Position numbers and translations under genes: made by a program. Of a stretch of 21,831 nucleotides of DNA, positions 21,441 through 21,831 are shown in pieces (the first letter of the stretch is position 1; each line of letters opens with the position of its first letter). The stretch spans positions 1 to 21,831 of the forward strand of contig NZ_LLZG01000033.1 of NCBI RefSeq assembly GCF_001509475.1, in the 5' to 3' direction. This stretch comes from Streptomyces regalis. GTDB taxonomy: Bacteria; Actinomycetota; Actinomycetes; Streptomycetales; Streptomycetaceae. The notes beneath the pieces are model-generated. The model saw nothing but the letters and a program-made list of their open reading frames with translations. It was not told the DNA's origin and searched no databases.

Positions 21441-21831
21441 GCACGACCCCTTCCACCTACAGGGCTGCCCGAGGGCCTGAACGCTCGCCGTGGACCAGGG
21501 ATGACCACCTCCGCGTCGCCCCGGCGGCCACGGCTCACTTCGTCGGCGCCTCTCGGAGTCCCCTCCCAGCAACTCCGCAAACAGGGTGCCGCACCGAGCG
21601 TGAGCTGGCGTCGCTTCGGCCATGTCGCTCATCGCGCCGGTGACACTGCCAATGCTCGAGCCGATTCGCGCATCGGCAGGGCCATTCCTGATCCACCGCG
21701 GTAGCCAACCGCGGTGGCTTGTGTCAGGCCCGCGCGGTCACGTCCGCTGGAGTGGTGTATCGACGGCCATTCGGTGATCTCGTTTTGAGGTTATGCGGTG
21801 AGTTCGGTCGGCAGGACGGTCTCGTCCGTTT
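21441..21831. other. Right-end region without a supported gene
   Basis: No frame has a recognised product. A perfect hairpin lies at 21693-21717. A minus-strand frame enters from the window edge and ends at TAA (complement of 21791-21793), giving only about a dozen residues (ending VLPTELTA), so a gene may start beyond the window. Confidence 0.35.
21693..21717. terminator. Symmetric hairpin, possible terminator
   Basis: CCACCGCGGT (21693-21702) and ACCGCGGTGG (21708-21717) pair perfectly around AGCCA. It lies between the DUF2180 gene and a probable convergent gene end at the right edge. Orientation is undecided. Confidence 0.5.

Noticed and set aside
1..21831. CRISPR arrays, tRNA or rRNA genes.
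   Set aside because: No regularly spaced short repeats and no cloverleaf or rRNA-like segments were seen; the only regular repeats are coding (28-residue and 36-residue units).
21791..21831. A minus-strand gene entering from the right edge.
   Set aside because: Only about a dozen residues are visible, too few to support a feature; mentioned under the right-end region.

Overview
The window is high-GC actinobacterial DNA, most likely from a Streptomyces chromosome or large plasmid. Strong G/C third-position bias, GGAGG-type ribosome binding sites, GTG starts, long GC hairpin terminators and several Streptomyces-centred families (DUF6215, DUF6192, RacP, DUF2180, a baeRF2/Rv2629-like protein) all point there. 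No rRNA, tRNA or CRISPR array was seen. It reads as an accessory region: intact genes stand among truncated genes and insertion-sequence debris.

Layout. 1-3.8 kb: two gene remnants (an unrecognised C-terminus and a GNAT acetyltransferase C-terminus), an intact DUF6215 membrane protein, a RES-domain remnant, and an intact APH-like phosphotransferase on the minus strand. 4.5-7.0 kb: an intact two-gene unit preceded by a perfect palindrome. It encodes a 158-residue protein that is about one third glutamine, then a 578-residue subtilisin-fold protein in which the catalytic Asp and Ser, and the oxyanion Asn, are replaced. This pair is the best candidate for an undescribed system. 7.3-12.2 kb: a decayed cluster of stress/dormancy-type genes: DUF2267, universal stress protein, CBS, baeRF2, a small CxC protein, and aconitase, erythromycin-esterase and second CBS remnants. 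Several of these families occur in the mycobacterial DosR regulon.

12.2-16.1 kb: a VOC protein, an IS5-family remnant, a tandem zinc-knuckle protein, and a DUF6192-RacP operon whose racP carries an in-frame amber codon. A frameshifted IS5-family element follows. 16.2-18.65 kb: an ISL3-family element with long imperfect inverted ends that enclose both a frameshifted transposase and a lipoprotein passenger gene. 18.7-21.8 kb: more IS5 fragments, a secreted calcium-binding-type repeat protein built from a ~28-residue super-repeat, and a DUF2180 zinc-binding protein.

Many genes here carry single frameshifts, several at C or G homopolymers. Either the region is truly decaying or part of the damage is sequencing error; read-level checks would decide. 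Family names are from recognition of the translated sequence only, with no database search.
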